The notes beneath the pieces were generated by a model. That model was not told the DNA's origin and did not search any database. It saw nothing but the letters and a program-made list of their open reading frames with translations. The position numbers and the translations under genes were made by a program. DNA of 64,000 bases from positions 62,001 to 126,000 of the forward strand of contig CAJXQM010000004.1 in the NCBI GenBank assembly GCA_913058145.1, in the 5' to 3' direction. Shown one piece after another: positions 1 through 9,400 of the stretch; within the stretch, counting starts at the first letter, position 1; each line of letters opens with the position of its first letter. The DNA comes from an uncultured Colwellia sp. GTDB taxonomy: Bacteria; Pseudomonadota; Gammaproteobacteria; Enterobacterales; Alteromonadaceae.

Positions 1-2
1 GG

Positions 3-449
3 CAACCATTCCCTTCTATCAGCGGTGATAGTCTTGAACAAACACCTGTTAATATCCCCGAAGACTTTAAAGGAAACACCACCTTATTACTTATTGGTTA
101 CAAACAAAATACTCAATTTGATATTGATAGATGGTTGATAGGTTTGGATATGACAAGTACTAAAGTAGATGTTTACGAAATCCCAACCATTCAAGGATTG
201 TTTCCTCGAATGTTTAGCACGGTAATCGACAATGGTATGCGTGCAGGCATTCCTAAATCACTATGGAAAGGAGTCATTACTGTTTATCAAGACGGTGAAA
301 AAGTACAAGAATATACGGGTAATCAAAATCCGAATAATGCCAGAGTAGTGCTATTGAGTAAAAAAGGGATAGTGTTATATATGTACGATGAGGGATTTTC
401 AGTTGAAGCGCTTAACCAAGTAAGACGTTTATTAGCGAATAATAAATAA
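3..449 (+). CDS. Thioredoxin-like fold protein, C-terminal part (5' end outside window)
   Basis: The reading frame is open from base 3 to the stop at 447-449, so the gene enters from the left and only its last 148 codons are seen. The sequence resembles a family of small proteobacterial proteins with a thioredoxin-like/ATP10-like fold: a stretch like LLLIGYKQNTQFDIDRWL is followed by a strand-rich C-terminal half ending in a helix. No CxxC redox motif is visible in the part present. I recognise the family only loosely and assign no reaction. An internal ATG at 135 is not the natural start because the conserved-looking sequence continues upstream of it. Confidence 0.6.
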   Translation, partial: QPFPSISGDSLEQTPVNIPEDFKGNTTLLLIGYKQNTQFDIDRWLIGLDMTSTKVDVYEIPTIQGLFPRMFSTVIDNGMRAGIPKSLWKGVITVYQDGEKVQEYTGNQNPNNARVVLLSKKGIVLYMYDEGFSVEALNQVRRLLANNK

Positions 450-570
450 ACCCAGCGACAACTATGTTTAATTATTTCACCATTAATTGTTTTACACGGC
501 TTATTTTAGTTCGCCTAGGTACTTATGCAGGAAGATATTAGTAACGTAACCTTAGTCTGTTTCAACGGTT

Positions 571-674
571 CCCTTCGACTGCTTCGCGCTCAGGGCGAAC
601 GGAGACGCTCAGGGCGAACGGAGACGCTCAGGGCGAACGGCCAAACTTCCGATTATCCTGAGCTTGTCGAAGGG
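571..674. repeat. Interspersed 'CTTCGAC...CTCAGG' repeat, copy 1
   Basis: The block begins with CCCTTCGACTGCTTCGCG and ends with CCTGAGCTTGTCGAAGGG, so its ends are inverted copies of one G+C-rich word. Inside, a 19-base unit (CGCTCAGGGCGAACGGAGA) starts at 587, 606 and 625, the third copy diverging at its end. Related blocks lie at 28433-28535 and 47053-47105. It stands out from the A+T-rich surroundings. An open frame running through it (525-791) is repeat translation, not a gene. Such elements are scattered between genes of many marine gammaproteobacteria (recollection); their origin is unclear. Confidence 0.8.
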
Positions 675-753
675 TCTAATAATATTGGAAAGACATTCCT
701 TATCAATAGTAAATTTTTCCTGATTGATCTACATAAGCATGTAGAAATACCAC

Positions 754-1638
754 TTAAACGTCTCGATAATGCCAAGAAGCTGTACGGGTAAAATCTACAA
801 ATTGAGTGATCTCAGTTAGATTTTCGCTGTTTCCCCATTCTAAGCCAATAGCTCGTTTATTCTGATCTTCTGCCAACGGTAGTGTAGTTATTCTAGATGA
901 AGTGTAATGCTTTGGTACAATCGTAACCCCAACTTCAGCTTCAACTAGTGCTAGTGCACGCTCATCCTGATTAGTTATATAGGCCATATTTAATCGCACA
1001 TTATGCTGCTTAAGCAAGTTCTCAAAAACTTGTCTATGTTCACAATGAATACGGGCAATAAATAGCTCGTCATTTAAATCTTTAATACTGACAAAGTTAG
1101 CTCGGCTTAAATGGTGATTGCGCGCCATGGCAACTACGTAGGGTTCTGAAAATAGCTTTTTTGAATAAACAAAATTACGGTTAGCCGTGGGCTTTTCTTT
1201 TAATAACGTTAGCGCAAGATCAATTCTACCCTCGCGCTCAAGTTTGTGCATCTCTGCCGCACTTGCATCAATTATTTTTAGCTTTAAATCAGGATTTTCT
1301 AAACGATACTGCTTAATCAATCGGGTCACATAGGTAATTGAAAGTGTATTGATCACTCCTAGCTGAAGCCTTCGTTGTACATCATGGCGTTTCAGTTCAT
1401 CCTTAGCTCTAGCGCACTCTCCTACAATCAATTTTGCTCTTTGAAGCAGTTTACGTCCTGCTGGCGTGAGTACCACATTGCGTTTATTACGGATAAATAA
1501 CTTAACACCTACCTCAATTTCCAGTTTAGATATTGAAGAAGACATCGCTGGTTGTGATACAAAAGCACGCTCAGCTCCCCTAGTAAAACTTTCCGATTCG
1601 GCGGCGGCTAAAAAATGGCGCAGCTGTTGTATTTCCAT
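754..1638 (-). CDS. LysR-family transcriptional regulator
   Basis: A 294-residue LTTR of normal length. Residues 1-60 form the winged helix-turn-helix (MEIQQLRHFLAAAESESF..., then FVSQPAMSSSISKLE), and roughly 90-290 the two-lobed effector-binding domain. I place the start at the ATG at 1638 rather than 21 bases upstream: AAAGG lies 7 bases before it and MEIQQLRHF is the typical family N-terminus. It is divergent from the isomerase gene at 1763 with 124 bases between, the classic layout in which an LTTR controls its neighbour. The effector cannot be read from sequence. Confidence 0.9.
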   Translation of the reverse strand: MEIQQLRHFLAAAESESFTRGAERAFVSQPAMSSSISKLEIEVGVKLFIRNKRNVVLTPAGRKLLQRAKLIVGECARAKDELKRHDVQRRLQLGVINTLSITYVTRLIKQYRLENPDLKLKIIDASAAEMHKLEREGRIDLALTLLKEKPTANRNFVYSKKLFSEPYVVAMARNHHLSRANFVSIKDLNDELFIARIHCEHRQVFENLLKQHNVRLNMAYITNQDERALALVEAEVGVTIVPKHYTSSRITTLPLAEDQNKRAIGLEWGNSENLTEITQFVDFTRTASWHYRDV

Positions 1639-1682
1639 AACATAACCTTTGCTTATCACTGTGATTTAAATAATCGATTTTA

Positions 1683-1698
1683 CTTATTGTAAGCTAAG
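1683..1698. promoter_or_regulatory. Candidate LysR binding dyad (CTTA-N8-TAAG)
   Basis: CTTATTGTAAGCTAAG forms an interrupted dyad that fits the T-N11-A rule of LTTR sites (T1684, A1696). It sits between the divergent LysR and isomerase genes, 65 bases before the isomerase start. A second dyad, GATTTAAATAATC at 1663-1675, is nearby. Assignment is by pattern and position only. Confidence 0.35.
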
Positions 1699-1762
1699 TA
1701 TTAGATTGTTATCAACCTATAGAGAAAGACCACAATATATACTCAAAAAAAAGGACAAGCCA

Positions 1763-2350
1763 ATGACAAAAACCGTTGATTTTTATTACGACTATATTAG
1801 TCCTGCTTCGTACTTAGCCTGGACACAATTGATTGATATATGTAAATGTTCTAACGCCACTATTAATTATAAACCAATGCTTCTAGGCGGTGTATTTAAG
1901 GCTCATACTTCCAACAGTCCGGTGATAATTCCGGCAAAATGGGAGTGGATGAAAGCTGACTTTATTCGCTATGCTAAATATTATGGTATTCGTTACCAGC
2001 TCAATCCACATTTTATATTTAGTACAATCAATGCAATGCGTGGTGCTATTTGGGCATTAGAAAACAACCAAATTGAAGCGTACAACCAAGCTATGTTCAC
2101 CGCGGCTTGGGTGGATGGAAAAGATATTTCAGACAAAAATGTATTGATTGACATACTAGACGAAGCAGGTATTAACTCTGCTTCCGCGCTAAAGGCGATG
2201 GCTCATCCAGAAATGAAATCGGCATTGATTCAGTCAACAGAAAAAGCAGTAAAACTGGGTGTGTTTGGAGCTCCTTCTATGATCGTTGATGGAGAAATGT
2301 TCTTTGGACAGGATAGGCTAATCTGGGTTGAACGAGCACTGTCTAAATAG
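1763..2350 (+). CDS. DsbA-family isomerase, 2-hydroxychromene-2-carboxylate isomerase-like
   Basis: A 195-residue thioredoxin-fold protein of the kappa-GST/HCCA-isomerase type. The N-terminus MTKTVDFYYDYISPASYLAW matches the family 'DFYYDxxSPxxYLA' signature, with Ser in place of a DsbA CxxC. The C-terminus has GVFGAPSMIVDGEMFFGQDRL, the cis-Pro loop and closing strand. Family members isomerise ring-cleavage products of aromatic degradation or use glutathione; the substrate here is unknown. I chose the ATG at 1763 because AAGGA lies 8 bases upstream and the homology begins there. It is followed by an MFS exporter and faces a LysR gene, suggesting a small detoxification or catabolic cassette. 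Confidence 0.8.
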   Translation: MTKTVDFYYDYISPASYLAWTQLIDICKCSNATINYKPMLLGGVFKAHTSNSPVIIPAKWEWMKADFIRYAKYYGIRYQLNPHFIFSTINAMRGAIWALENNQIEAYNQAMFTAAWVDGKDISDKNVLIDILDEAGINSASALKAMAHPEMKSALIQSTEKAVKLGVFGAPSMIVDGEMFFGQDRLIWVERALSK

Positions 2351-2397
2351 CTAAGACCAAATTTTTGATAGCTTGATACTATAAAGGAAATAGAAGT

Positions 2398-2430
2398 ATG
2401 CCACAGGTTCAAGAGAATATTTATGAGTGA
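2398..2430 (+). CDS. Possible 10-residue leader peptide upstream of the MFS gene
   Basis: AAAGGA at 2383-2388 is followed at 2398 by ATG and ten codons (MPQVQENIYE), whose TGA at 2428-2430 overlaps the start region of the MFS gene at 2423. The MFS start itself has only a weak Shine-Dalgarno (AAGAGA). The arrangement would allow translational coupling. It could be chance; there is no comparative evidence. Confidence 0.25.
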   Translation: MPQVQENIYE

Positions 2431-3616
2431 TCAGATAGAACGCCTGAAGGTACTAAGCGCCGGAGTGCTTAGCCTGATATTGATGCTAGGGATTGCTCGA
2501 TTTGCCTACACACCTTTGTTGCCAATCATGCAACAGCAGGCAGGATTGGGGATATTAGAGGGGGGTTGGTTAGCTACTATCAATTTTATGGGTTATTTGT
2601 GCGGAGCCATTATCGCTTCACTGATTAGTGATCTGGTTATTAAAGATCGTCTTTATCGCATCGGCCTAGTCGTTGCGGTGCTATCAACAGCTGGCATGGG
2701 GTTAACTGATAATTTCTGGCTCTGGTCTATGTTTCGTTTTCTAGCTGGACTAAGCAGTGCTGCCGGAATGTTAATTGGATCAGGACTGATTCTTAATTGG
2801 CTAATCCGCCACAATTACCGTAGCGAATTAGGGATACATTTTAGCGGAGTAGGTTTGGGAATAGTATTGTGTGCTATCGCCGTTGAGCTGATGACTCCGT
2901 ATTTTGATTGGAGTCAGCAATGGTTGCTGTTGACACTGTTAGGTTCTTTGATTTTGATACCTGCCTGGGCATGGTTACCACCCCCTAATACATCTACGCT
3001 CACCAACAGCGGCACGACTATGGTCGATGCGCCACCCAGCCGTGCATTCTTAAGTTTATTGATGGTTTCTTACTTCTGCGCCGGCGTAGGCTATGTCGTT
3101 ACAACGACCTTTATTGTCGCTATCATTGATCAGTTGCCTGGTTTAGAAGGAAAAGGGACCTGGACATTTATGGTGATAGGCTTGGCTGCCGCCCCCACAG
3201 CAATCCTTTGGGATCTATTCGCACGTAGATTCGGCAATTTGAATGCCTTGTTATGCGCTAGCGTACTTCAGGTTGTGGGAATTTTGCTACCGGTCATAGG
3301 AACCAGTCTGACTTTGACAATGATCGGATCGATTTTGTTCGGCGGAACAGTTATCGGCATGGTCAGTTTAGTGCTGACTATGGCTGGACGCTATTACCCG
3401 ACACGTCCTGCGAAAATGATGGGGAAGATGACTCTATCATATGGAGTGGCACAAATTATCTCACCGGCTATCATCGGTCTTCTGGCCGAACGTAATGGTA
3501 ACTATAATGATGGCCTCTATCTGGCTGCGGCCATGATGATGTTAGGGAGTGTACTATTGCTGATGCTTAAGGGACTAGAGCGCAGAGAAAATAAGCTCTT
3601 AGAGTCAACTAACTGA
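2423..3616 (+). CDS. MFS transporter, YbfB/YjiJ family
   Basis: A 397-residue inner-membrane protein with about 12 hydrophobic segments. The opening GVLSLILMLGIARFAYTPLL and the following GWLATINFMGYLCGAI are characteristic of the YbfB/YjiJ branch of the major facilitator superfamily, whose substrates are mostly unknown. It lies 72 bases after the isomerase gene, probably in the same transcript, so export or uptake of a related aromatic compound is a reasonable guess. By eye the gene is richer in G+C than its neighbours (many GGC, GCC and CTG codons), which may mean recent acquisition. Confidence 0.85.
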   Translation: MSDQIERLKVLSAGVLSLILMLGIARFAYTPLLPIMQQQAGLGILEGGWLATINFMGYLCGAIIASLISDLVIKDRLYRIGLVVAVLSTAGMGLTDNFWLWSMFRFLAGLSSAAGMLIGSGLILNWLIRHNYRSELGIHFSGVGLGIVLCAIAVELMTPYFDWSQQWLLLTLLGSLILIPAWAWLPPPNTSTLTNSGTTMVDAPPSRAFLSLLMVSYFCAGVGYVVTTTFIVAIIDQLPGLEGKGTWTFMVIGLAAAPTAILWDLFARRFGNLNALLCASVLQVVGILLPVIGTSLTLTMIGSILFGGTVIGMVSLVLTMAGRYYPTRPAKMMGKMTLSYGVAQIISPAIIGLLAERNGNYNDGLYLAAAMMMLGSVLLLMLKGLERRENKLLESTN

Positions 3617-3735
3617 TAATTGATGGCGCTTTTGACTATTCCAAGCGCATTCAACATATCACACGTCAATATTACTTTTAACAATGTAAACTTATGTAAT
3701 ATCGCTATTCTCACGCAGAATCTTTGATTACACTG

Positions 3736-3748
3736 ATAACAGAGTTAT
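3736..3748. promoter_or_regulatory. Palindrome before the RND efflux operon
   Basis: ATAACAGAGTTAT is a perfect 5-3-5 dyad centred 30 bases before the start of the outer membrane component gene. No TetR- or MarR-type regulator adjoins the operon, so an operator for a remote repressor is possible. Evidence is position and symmetry only. Confidence 0.25.
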
Positions 3749-3771
3749 TGTTAACATGAGATACACGTTTT

Positions 3772-5166
3772 ATGACATGTCGATTTCGATCCCTACTGCC
3801 ATTATTTCCAAGCTTATTTTTATTGGCTTGTAGTAGTACATCACAAATAGATGAAAAACTAAAAGACTTGCCGCTTCCTCAAAACTGGCACGACAGTAAC
3901 CAAGCATTAGCGGTTGAACATAACTGGTTATCTCAGCTAGATAACCCACAAGTTTATCAATTAGTGAAGAAAGCCTTCGCGGCTAACCACCAATTTGCCA
4001 TGCAAGCGTATGCGCTGGAAATATCAGAACAGCAACTCCTTGTTTCAGGTAGTCAACTTTGGCCTGAGCTTGATTTGGCTTTTCGCAGTGGCCGCAATAA
4101 AGATAATCAAACCGACCGTTATGCAAACAGTAATTCAGTTAATTTGAATTTACGTTATGAAGCTGATATTTGGGGAAAATTATCTGACGCCGATCGCATA
4201 AGTAATTATAACTATCTTGCGCAAAAGTCCTCATTTGAACAGTATAAACAACAGTTAGTGGTTAATGTACTAACCACTTGGTTTAGCGTGATTGAAGCAG
4301 AAAAACTGCTGACTCTTTATCGCAGCAGGGTCAAGAACTCTAAACAGAACTTAGTGATTATTGAATCAGGCTATCGTTCAGGGTTAACGGCCGCGCTTGA
4401 TGTCTATTTAACACGTAATGATTTGAACAACGAGTTAACCAGAGTCTCAGAGCAAGAAACAGTAAAAACTAAACTAATTAGACAGTTAGAACGCCTGATT
4501 GGCGAATACCCAAAAGGAGAGTTACTCGTTAATGCTAACTTGCCACTACTTACCCACGATATCCCTGTTGGTTTACCCTCTGAACTAATCAGTCGAAAAC
4601 CCGCGTTAAAAGCCAGTTGGTATCAACTGTTATCACAAGATGCGGGTTTAGCTTATGCACATAAACAGCGTTTTCCTAGCATTATATTATCAGGCTCTAT
4701 TGGTGATGCTAACGCTGATGTGGGTGATTTACTTTCAGGCTCTTCACTAGCATGGTCATTGCTGGGTAGTGTTTCAGCGCCTATTTTTAATGCCGGCCGC
4801 TTAAAAGCGAATGAAGAAAAAACACGGTTAGCGCTAAAGCAAGGTGAACAGTTATATCTTGATACCTTATACAGCGCTTTTAGTGAGGTTGAAAATGCCA
4901 TCACCACAGAAAAAAGCTTAAAACAACGTTATTACACCATGTTGGCCGCACAAGAAAATGCAAAAATTGCCTCTACCGTATCTTTCGAACAATACCAAAG
5001 TGGCTTAGTCTCCTATACCACAGTACTTGAGGCACAAAAGCGCTCTTTCGAAGCGCAAACCACGTTAATAAAAATTAAAAATCAACTCATCGCTAATCGT
5101 ATCAATTTACATTTTTCATTGGGTGGCGACTTCACCACACCATCACTTGAAAATGAGGCTAAATAA
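3772..5166 (+). CDS. RND efflux outer membrane lipoprotein (NodT/OprM type)
   Basis: A 464-residue TolC-fold outer membrane factor. It has a lipoprotein signal, FPSLFLLAC, with the lipidated cysteine at residue 20, followed by the two repeated halves of the outer membrane efflux family: long helical segments around 60-250 and 280-455, with SLNLRYEADIWGKL and SAPIFNAGRLKANEEKTRLA being typical beta/helix transitions. It would form the trimeric exit duct for the pump encoded by the next two genes, which follow after 2 bases and then a 1-base overlap. Placing the OMF first is less common than adaptor-pump-OMF. Confidence 0.93.
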   Translation: MTCRFRSLLPLFPSLFLLACSSTSQIDEKLKDLPLPQNWHDSNQALAVEHNWLSQLDNPQVYQLVKKAFAANHQFAMQAYALEISEQQLLVSGSQLWPELDLAFRSGRNKDNQTDRYANSNSVNLNLRYEADIWGKLSDADRISNYNYLAQKSSFEQYKQQLVVNVLTTWFSVIEAEKLLTLYRSRVKNSKQNLVIIESGYRSGLTAALDVYLTRNDLNNELTRVSEQETVKTKLIRQLERLIGEYPKGELLVNANLPLLTHDIPVGLPSELISRKPALKASWYQLLSQDAGLAYAHKQRFPSIILSGSIGDANADVGDLLSGSSLAWSLLGSVSAPIFNAGRLKANEEKTRLALKQGEQLYLDTLYSAFSEVENAITTEKSLKQRYYTMLAAQENAKIASTVSFEQYQSGLVSYTTVLEAQKRSFEAQTTLIKIKNQLIANRINLHFSLGGDFTTPSLENEAK

Positions 5167-5168
5167 AC

Positions 5169-6419
5169 ATGTCTAAAACGATCAACTATAAAAAAATACT
5201 CCTGCCGATTGTTATTCTTGTGGTAACTATCGCGTTAATGATGGTTATTTTCAACAACCCACCTACCAACAAAAAGGTTAAGCCTTCTAAAGCGGCTCAA
5301 ATAACAGTGGTCACCACTACACTTACCCCACAAAATTATCAAGTAATAGTGCAAAGTTTTGGTACGGTAAAACCCAGAACACAAAGTGTGCTTTTTGCCC
5401 AAGTTTCAGGGCAAATCAATAAAGTGAGCAAACAATTTAGAGCGGGTGGTTTTTTTGAACAAGGCGATATATTAATAGAGCTTGACGATAGAGATCACCG
5501 CGCTGAAGTCAAAATTGCCCAAGCAAGCTTAATGTCAGCCAAGCAAAGTTTGCAAGAAGAAGGCGCACGGATGAAACAAGCCAAAGCGGATTGGCAAAGG
5601 CTGGGTAACGGCCAAACACCTAACGCGCTAGTATTACGTCAACCACAATATGAAGCGGCTAGAGCACAAGTGCTCTCTGGAGAGGCATTGCTTGATAAAG
5701 TAAAGCTGTCGCTAGAGCGCACCAAAATTGTAGCTCCTTACGCCGGTAGAGTATTACAGAAGCATGTGGATATAGGTCAAGTGATTTCAAGCAATACCCA
5801 GCTTGCCAATATTTTTGCCGTTGATTATGTCGAAATACGCTTACCGATAAAAAATAAAGATTTACCGCTTATGAAGCTACCGGAAGAGTATCGAAATAGC
5901 CATGAAAAATTAGCAGCTGAAGATAATGACCATTCGATGATAAGCAACGTTGTTATTTCATCGGATTTAATGGGTGAGCAAGTCTGGCAAGGAAAAATTG
6001 TTAGAACCGAGAGCGCCATTGATGAAGTGTCTCAACAGCTTTATGTGGTTGCTCAAATTATCCGCCCATACGATAGTGAATATAACCAAGGTGCACAGAT
6101 AAAAATGGGTCAATATGTCACCGCTAACATTACTGGCCGCACGGTGGACAATGCCTTAGTGATCCCAAGTAGTGCTATTTACCAAGGTAGCTATGTCTAT
6201 ATTGTTCAAGATAGTCTGTTAATGCGTAAAGAGGTTCAATTAGGTTGGCAGAATGGTACTGAATCTATAGTAATACAAGGATTAAAGGCGGGTGATGAAC
6301 TGGTACTAACATCATTAGGTCAAGTTAATTCGGGTACGCCGGTAGCTATTAAAGGGCAAGCGACAACAAAAAAAAGCATTAAACCTAAAACCGCTACTTC
6401 ATCTAAGGTGAATAACTAA
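5169..6419 (+). CDS. RND efflux periplasmic adaptor (membrane fusion protein)
   Basis: A 416-residue HlyD/AcrA-type adaptor. One N-terminal hydrophobic anchor (about residues 10-29) is followed by a lipoyl half-motif (SFGTVKPRTQSVLFAQVSGQI), a helical hairpin near 115-180, the second lipoyl half (IVAPYAGRVLQKHVDIGQVI), then beta-barrel and membrane-proximal domains ending in VIPSSAIYQGSYVYIV and GLKAGDELVLTSL. It bridges the inner-membrane pump and the outer membrane duct. Its stop TAA shares one base with the ATG of the pump gene, so the two are translationally coupled. Confidence 0.93.
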   Translation: MSKTINYKKILLPIVILVVTIALMMVIFNNPPTNKKVKPSKAAQITVVTTTLTPQNYQVIVQSFGTVKPRTQSVLFAQVSGQINKVSKQFRAGGFFEQGDILIELDDRDHRAEVKIAQASLMSAKQSLQEEGARMKQAKADWQRLGNGQTPNALVLRQPQYEAARAQVLSGEALLDKVKLSLERTKIVAPYAGRVLQKHVDIGQVISSNTQLANIFAVDYVEIRLPIKNKDLPLMKLPEEYRNSHEKLAAEDNDHSMISNVVISSDLMGEQVWQGKIVRTESAIDEVSQQLYVVAQIIRPYDSEYNQGAQIKMGQYVTANITGRTVDNALVIPSSAIYQGSYVYIVQDSLLMRKEVQLGWQNGTESIVIQGLKAGDELVLTSLGQVNSGTPVAIKGQATTKKSIKPKTATSSKVNN

Positions 6420-9400
6420 TGATTGCTTGGTTTGCTCGAAATCATGTTGCTGCCAACTTACTATTAATTACTATTTTAATAGCGGGTTTATTTAGTCTTT
6501 CTAACCGTATTCCATTAGAAGTGTTTCCGTCTTTTGCTACTGACCGTATTAATGTTAGCGTGTCATTACGTGGTGCAACCCCTGAAGATGTCGAAAAGAG
6601 TATTTCTATTCGCATAGAAGAAGCAATACAAGACTTAGAAGGCGTCAAACAAATTGCCAGCCGTTCACAAGAAGGTTCTTCTGCGGTCAACATTGAAGTA
6701 GAGTCTGGTTATGATCCGCGCGAAATGCTAGCTGATATAAAAAGTCGAGTTGACGAGATTAATACTTTTCCGGCTGATGCGGAAAAACCTGTTATCTCGT
6801 TAGTAACACGTAAGCGAGATGTAATAGCCGTCACCGTTGCCAGTATTTATAGCGAAAAAGAAACCCGTGAATATGCTGAAAAAGTACTGGATGATTTACT
6901 TAACAACCCTGAGATCACTCAAGTAGAATTAAAGGGGGTTCGTAACTATGAAGTATCCATTGAAGTACCGCAAAATAAGTTACGCCAATATGATTTAACC
7001 ATAGCGCAAATATCTACTGCTATTTCAAATTCAAGTACTGATATTTCCGCGGGTAACTTAAGAACGCGAGGTGGAGATATTTTACTGCGCTCAAAAGGTC
7101 AAGCCTATCGGAAAAACGAATTCGAAAGCATTGCCATAAAAACCAATGTTGATGGCTCTATTATTCGATTAAGTGATATCGCTATTATCCAAGATGCATT
7201 TGAAGAAATGCCCGTTAGAGCCAGATTTAATGGTAAAAAAGCCGCTTTTCTTGATGTGTATCGTATTGGTCAACAAAGCGCTATAGACGTTGCGGGCGCG
7301 GTGAGAACTTATATAACTGATCAGCAAAGTTCATTACCCGTAGGTGTTGAATTAAGTTTTTGGGACGATGATTCACAAATTGTAAAAAACCGAATATCCA
7401 CGCTAACAACCAGTGCCTTTCAAGGGGGAATTTTAGTCCTAGCCTTATTAACTTTATTCCTGCGGCCCTCTATTGCTTTTTGGGTGTTTATTGGGATTCC
7501 AGTGTCTTTTATGGGGGCATTTATTATGATGCCCGTATTTGGTGTCACGTTAAATGTCATGAGTTTATTTGCCTTTATCTTAGTATTGGGAATTGTCGTC
7601 GATGATGCTATCGTCACGGGAGAGAATATCTATACACACTTAAAAACGGCTGAATCGGGTGAAATGGCAGCGATTCTCGGCACCCAAGAGGTAGCAACGC
7701 CAGTAACCTTTGGTGTTTTAACAACGATAGCTGCTTTTTTACCTCTTGCTTTTATCGAGGGCAATCGTGGTGCTTTATTTGCACAAATTCCGGTTATCGT
7801 TATTCCGGTACTCATTTTTTCGTTAATAGAGTCAAAGTTTGTTTTGCCTTCTCATTTAAAGAACTTAAAGCTGCGATCTGATACGGCGAAGCAATCAAGG
7901 TTTAGCCAACTGCAAGAATCCTTCGCAGATGGCTTTGAACGCGCGATAATACGCTTTTATCAGCCCTTATTAAAACGTGCTATTAATAATAAAACCACGA
8001 CTCTAGTTGGTTTTGTTGGTGTGTTCTTAGTCATTCTTGCCCTTATTATGAGCGGGTGGACCAAGTTTATTTTCTTTCCTCGTATTCCTAGTGAAACGGT
8101 GCGAGCTTCTTTAACGTTACCGGCAGCTACCCCGTTTGAAGTCACTAATAAATATATCGTTAAAATGGCTGAAAAAGCTGACTTGTTAAAACAAAAATAC
8201 ATTGAGCCTTCAACCAACAAAAGTGTCATTATTAATATCTTAGCGAGCGCAGGTGGTCGTGGCGGAGCATCAAACAAAGGCAGTGTACGTTTTGAAATCA
8301 CCCCGCCTGAATCACGTGAATTAGCTATTACATCACGTGAATTAGTAAAGGAATGGCGTAACTTAATTGGCCCTATTCCGGGTGCTGAAAGCATTACTTT
8401 TAGAGCTGAAATAGGGCGTTCGTCAGATCCTATTCATGTCCAGTTTAAAGCAAGTTCATTAGAGATCTTAAAAGAAGTCACCGATAAAGTGAAAGTTCGA
8501 TTAGCCACTTATCCTACGGTTTTTGATATTGCTGATAGCTTGTCAAATGGTAAAGAAGAGCTGCAAATTGAACTAACTGAGCAAGGTAAAGCATTAGGAA
8601 TCACTCGCATGAGTATTTCAAGGCAAGTCAGAAACTCTTTCTTTGGTTCACAAGTACAACGTATTCAGCGTGGTAGAGATGATGTTCGCGTAATGGTACG
8701 GCTACCACTTGATGAACGTCGCACTACGGCTGATTTAGAGAATATTTTGATCATAACATCGTCAGGAGGCTCAGTACCCTTATCTCATGTTGCTAAGCTT
8801 ATCCCCGGAAAAAGTCCGTCAACTATATCAAGAATTGATAGGTATAGAACGGCGAATGTCAGTGCTGATGTTGAAAAATCAAATACCAACATGACTGTGT
8901 TACAGGCTGATTTAAAAGCGTATTTAGATGAACTTGTTGTGCATTATCCAGGAGTTAGCCACTCTCTTGAGGGCGAAGCTAAAGAACAGCGTGAATCTTT
9001 TGGCTCACTGGGTTGGGCACTGTTATTTGTCTTTTTTATTATTTATGCATTATTGGCAATTCCTTTTAAGTCTTATATACAACCTCTTATCGTTATGAGT
9101 ATTATTCCGTTTGGTATGATAGGTGCCGTTGTGGGGCATTGGATTATGGGATTGCCATTAACCATCATGAGCTTACTGGGTATGCTGGCGTTAATTGGTG
9201 TGGTGGTAAATGACTCACTCGTATTGGTTGATTTCATCAATAAAAAATGCAGTGAAGGGGGGCAGCTAATGGAGGCGGTATTAACAGCAGGTGCTGCTAG
9301 GTTTAGACCCGTCATGCTAACCAGTTTAACCACCTTTATTGGTTTAATGCCGTTATTGTTTGAGCAATCTACACAGGCTCAATTTTTAATTCCCATGGCG

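Noticed and set aside
525-791. 88-codon plus-strand ORF between the first gene and the LysR gene
   Set aside because: It translates the interspersed repeat at 571-674 and overlaps the end of the LysR gene; composition is repeat-driven with no recognisable domain.
1663-1675. GATTTAAATAATC as the primary LysR site
   Set aside because: It is a dyad but does not meet the T-N11-A spacing as well as the site at 1683-1698; kept only as a secondary possibility.
7960-8394. 144-codon minus-strand ORF inside the RND pump gene
   Set aside because: It is antisense to an intact, well-conserved coding region and has no ribosome site or family resemblance.
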